Positions 53,124 to 55,527 of a stretch of 55,527 bases of DNA are shown here, one piece after another (the stretch's first letter is position 1; every line of letters begins with the position of its first letter). The position numbers were made by a program, and so were the translations under genes. Below the pieces are notes generated by a model. It searched no databases and had not been told where the DNA came from. It saw only the letters and a list, made by a program, of their open reading frames with translations. Source of the stretch: Candidatus Andersenbacteria bacterium RIFCSPHIGHO2_02_FULL_46_16 (GTDB taxonomy: Bacteria; Patescibacteriota; Andersenbacteria; UBA10190); the NCBI GenBank assembly GCA_001817065.1, contig MHHQ01000025.1, forward strand, positions 1 through 55,527, read 5' to 3'.

Positions 53124-54572
53124 ATGAGCCAATCACGTTTTAGCGGAGCAGTCTCTCTTTTTATCGCCCAAGCTGTTGTTCTGTTGCTTGGCTGGATTGC
53201 CCACCCTTTAATCGGTCGTATTCTTGGACCAGGACCTTATGGAATTTATGGTGTGGTTTTATCTATCCAGACAATTTTTGGTTTGTTTCTCGCCTTGGGT
53301 GTTCCTATGGCCATCTCCCGTTTCGTGGCTCAAGACCCCCAGCATGCGCGCAGTATATTAATGCAAGCCTTGCGTATCCAATTAATCATTGCCGTTTCAT
53401 TAGGCGTGATCACTTTTTTGGTCAGTCCCTTGATTGCTTATTCCTTAAACGACGCATCGCTTACTTCTTACTTGCGCTTCGTGGCGATTGTCCTCTTTCT
53501 CCAAGCTGGTTATCCTATATTTGTCCAATTCCTCAGTGGCTTACACCTCTTTAATCGTCAAGCTTTGCTGACTGCCTTCTATGCCGTTATTAAACTAACT
53601 GGTGCGCTTTCCCTAATTTTTGTTTGGCATGTTTATGGCGCTTTTGCCGGCTTTGCCATCGGCGGCCTAGCAGCAGCTCTACTAGGCTGGCATTGGACCA
53701 AGAATATTGGTCTCAGCAATCATATAAAATTACCTCTAAGAAACTTCCTGTCCTTCGCTGGTATTTATGTGCTGATCTCTGTCGGCCTGCAATTATTAAT
53801 TAGCCTCGACCTGTTTATGGTCAAAGCCATTCTCAAGGACAATATTATCGCTGGCTACTACAATGCTGCCGTGACCCTATCTCGTATTTCATTTATGCTG
53901 CTCCAAAGTTTGACTTTCGTTTTGTTGCCTAGTGTTTCGGCTTTGACTAAACCCAGCGCTGATCGCGCCCAAGCCGCCGCCTTTATTAGTGACAGTCTGC
54001 GCTACTTAATCATGCTGATACTTCCGGGTGCCGCCTTAGCTGCCACCACCAGCCGCTCTCTACTGCGTCTCTTTTATTCAGCACAGTACGATCAAGCCGC
54101 TGCGCCATTATCGATCCTCATGATTGGCTTGGCCGCTATTGCATTTTTTCTTTTATTGGCCAATATCGTCTCCGGTGCCGGCCGTGCAAAAGTAGCTCTG
54201 TTTGCCACTATGGTTATGTTGGTAATAAGTCCTTTGCTCGGTTTAGCGTTAATACCGACCTACGGCCTGATCGGTGCTGCATGGCAAACCACCATTGCTG
54301 GCTTGATCGGTTTAGTCGGTTTAGCTGTTTATACTTTTCGGACTTTTCGGCTGCCCGTGCCGTACCAAAGTATTCTTAACATTATTATCGCATCAGTAAT
54401 CGCGGTACTGCCTACCTATTTCTGGCGTGTCTCGTCTTTGATATTACCTCTGCAATATGTTGCCTTGCTATGTGTCTACTTGCTCACCTTGTTCATCTTA
54501 CGGGAAATTAAGCTGCGCGATCGGCAGCTGATAGCCGGTTTACATCCCATTCTTAAATGGATTTCGCAATGA
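53124..54572 (+). CDS. Polysaccharide flippase (Wzx/MVF family)
   Basis: The 482-residue protein has 12-14 helices. Marks include the N-terminal GRILGPGPYGIYGVVLSIQTIFGLFLALGVPMAISRF, the pattern seen in oligosaccharide translocases, and SVSALTKPSADRAQAAAFISDSLRYLIMLILPGAAL. The TTG at 53109 would add five residues; ATG at 53124 is more natural. It would flip lipid-linked glycan units for the downstream machinery. Its stop overlaps the next start as ATGA. Confidence 0.9.
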   Translation: MSQSRFSGAVSLFIAQAVVLLLGWIAHPLIGRILGPGPYGIYGVVLSIQTIFGLFLALGVPMAISRFVAQDPQHARSILMQALRIQLIIAVSLGVITFLVSPLIAYSLNDASLTSYLRFVAIVLFLQAGYPIFVQFLSGLHLFNRQALLTAFYAVIKLTGALSLIFVWHVYGAFAGFAIGGLAAALLGWHWTKNIGLSNHIKLPLRNFLSFAGIYVLISVGLQLLISLDLFMVKAILKDNIIAGYYNAAVTLSRISFMLLQSLTFVLLPSVSALTKPSADRAQAAAFISDSLRYLIMLILPGAALAATTSRSLLRLFYSAQYDQAAAPLSILMIGLAAIAFFLLLANIVSGAGRAKVALFATMVMLVISPLLGLALIPTYGLIGAAWQTTIAGLIGLVGLAVYTFRTFRLPVPYQSILNIIIASVIAVLPTYFWRVSSLILPLQYVALLCVYLLTLFILREIKLRDRQLIAGLHPILKWISQ

Positions 54573-55156
54573 TGAATCGACTTATATTAACAATCTATCT
54601 AGTCTGCCTCTTCATTGTTCTCTTGCTACTAGCTAGTTCTTTTCGCCCTACCCAAGTCGCCATTGGGTCACTTGAAAATATTGATGGCATCCCCTTCCCG
54701 CTAGTTGCTAACCAACCTCTCGTCACGGAAAAGTTAGCTCATACCGATCTCTATCTTAAACATTCTCGTCTTGCCCGAAGCTTGTCGCTCACAATTACTT
54801 TCACGCCCATGGCTATTACAGCCCTAGACATTGGAGTGCGGGAAAATTCATTCTGGCTCAGCTATAATAAAGTAAATATTTGCTGTTCATCTGAAGAATT
54901 AGCCAATCCATCCACTCCCGTCACTAAAACAATCGCTATTCCTATTACAGATAAATTAGCCGATCAAGACGGTTCCCTAGATCTAATGTTTTTTGCTACC
55001 AACCCAACTAACCAAACCACTGAAGATGAGGGTGTTAACGACCGTACTAAGTGGCTGTTAAACGAACTATCCATCGTCAGTCATCCTGCTGTGCCCGACC
55101 TGGCCAGCATGCGCGATTATCTCCGTTCGACCTTAACTCGAGAACGGGCCTTATGA
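54569..55156 (+). CDS. Membrane-anchored unknown protein, 195 aa
   Basis: One N-terminal membrane helix (LILTIYLVCLFIVLLLLASSF) is followed by a beta-rich exported domain with LARSLSLTITFTPMAITALDIGVREN. No known family is recognised. The start follows the flippase stop with ATGA overlap, and its stop overlaps the next gene in the same way, so it is part of one translationally coupled operon. It resembles the following partial gene in layout, suggesting a tandem duplication. Confidence 0.65.
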   Translation: MMNRLILTIYLVCLFIVLLLLASSFRPTQVAIGSLENIDGIPFPLVANQPLVTEKLAHTDLYLKHSRLARSLSLTITFTPMAITALDIGVRENSFWLSYNKVNICCSSEELANPSTPVTKTIAIPITDKLADQDGSLDLMFFATNPTNQTTEDEGVNDRTKWLLNELSIVSHPAVPDLASMRDYLRSTLTRERAL

Positions 55157-55527
55157 AAACAATCTACCGCCTATTTCTAATCGCTGTTTTTTTATTAGCG
55201 GCTGTCGCTCTGTTCTTTGTAAATTCTGATCGGGAGTTCGTCAGCTTCCCGCCTCTAGAAGGAGAGCCAGCCGGCGTTATTCTGCGCTCTGATACAGCCT
55301 ATCAGCAAACACTTACCATCGACCGTCATTCTATTAGCCGCTTATCCCTCTTTTTACGACCCGTCACTGACCAGCCCCTTCCGGCTGACGTCCTTGAGAT
55401 TACCGTATCTTCACCCCATGCCATATTAACTAAGAAGATTATCCCGGTTTCTTTTTTAAATCGCGACGGCGTCACCCAAATCAATTTCACTCCTGCCTTA
55501 GCCACAGAGCCCGGTGATCCAATTACT
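55153..55527 (+). CDS. Partial membrane-anchored unknown protein, cut by window end
   Basis: The ATG at 55153 overlaps the preceding stop (ATGA). The visible 125 residues read MKTIYRLFLIAVFLLAAVAL as a membrane helix, then a beta-rich region with ISRLSLFLRPVTDQPLPADVLEI. Both the anchor and the SRLSLFLRP segment match the layout of the previous gene (ARSLSLTITF). The frame is still open at 55527. Confidence 0.65.
   Translation, partial: MKTIYRLFLIAVFLLAAVALFFVNSDREFVSFPPLEGEPAGVILRSDTAYQQTLTIDRHSISRLSLFLRPVTDQPLPADVLEITVSSPHAILTKKIIPVSFLNRDGVTQINFTPALATEPGDPIT

Overview
The window looks like a chromosomal segment of a Candidate Phyla Radiation bacterium (Patescibacteria, Parcubacteria-like). 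This rests on reduced protein versions (a 605-residue alanyl-tRNA synthetase, an S4 lacking its N-terminus) and on gene families I associate with that group: a single-pass baseplate-J-like protein, a HerA/VirD4-like ATPase with a CxxC-x17-CxxC ribbon next to a membrane partner, and a sigma-region-4 protein with HARE domains. Intergenic DNA is full of GC-rich hairpins. No rRNA, tRNA or CRISPR was recognised, so the taxonomic call is an inference from protein families.

Layout. 0-6.5 kb: a leftward housekeeping block, infA-rpmJ-rpsM-rpsK-rpsD-rpoA-rplQ-rplM-rpsI followed by a K+-independent H+-pyrophosphatase, with a small unknown gene convergent to it. 6.5-7.05 kb: a non-coding gap with the infA promoter and a strongly folded element. 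7-14.4 kb: a leftward cluster (membrane protein, HerA-like ATPase, LOG protein, alaS, baseplate-J-like protein). 14.7-15.95 kb: a sigma4/HARE regulator gene with two stacked promoters, an operator-like palindrome and a strong terminator. 16-25.2 kb: leftward cell-wall cluster mraY-murD-ftsW-murG-murC, preceded by a D,D-carboxypeptidase and two GT2 glycosyltransferases.

25.3-29.1 kb: a rightward trio of a membrane-anchored MurF-like ligase, a DegT-type aminotransferase and a FemABX peptidyltransferase. 29.1-55.5 kb: a large surface-glycan region with a NusG/RfaH-like factor, a Wzy-like polymerase, many GT2 and GT4 transferases, two large GT-C-like membrane proteins, a flippase fused to a glycosyltransferase, a second stand-alone flippase, a SpoIID/LytB protein and small anchored proteins. 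Nif3, a laccase-domain protein and three unknown genes with unusually clear expression signals are interspersed.

Mobile and repetitive DNA is concentrated at 38-50 kb: a 179-bp foldback element with near-perfect 30-bp arms, an IS200-type transposase unit bounded by REP-like hairpins, a second foldback element, and an inverted pair of roughly 200-bp repeats flanking a 5.6-kb glycan module. Many genes lack a Shine-Dalgarno sequence and have an A/T-rich stretch or a -10-like box just before the start codon, suggesting leaderless or very short-leader transcripts.
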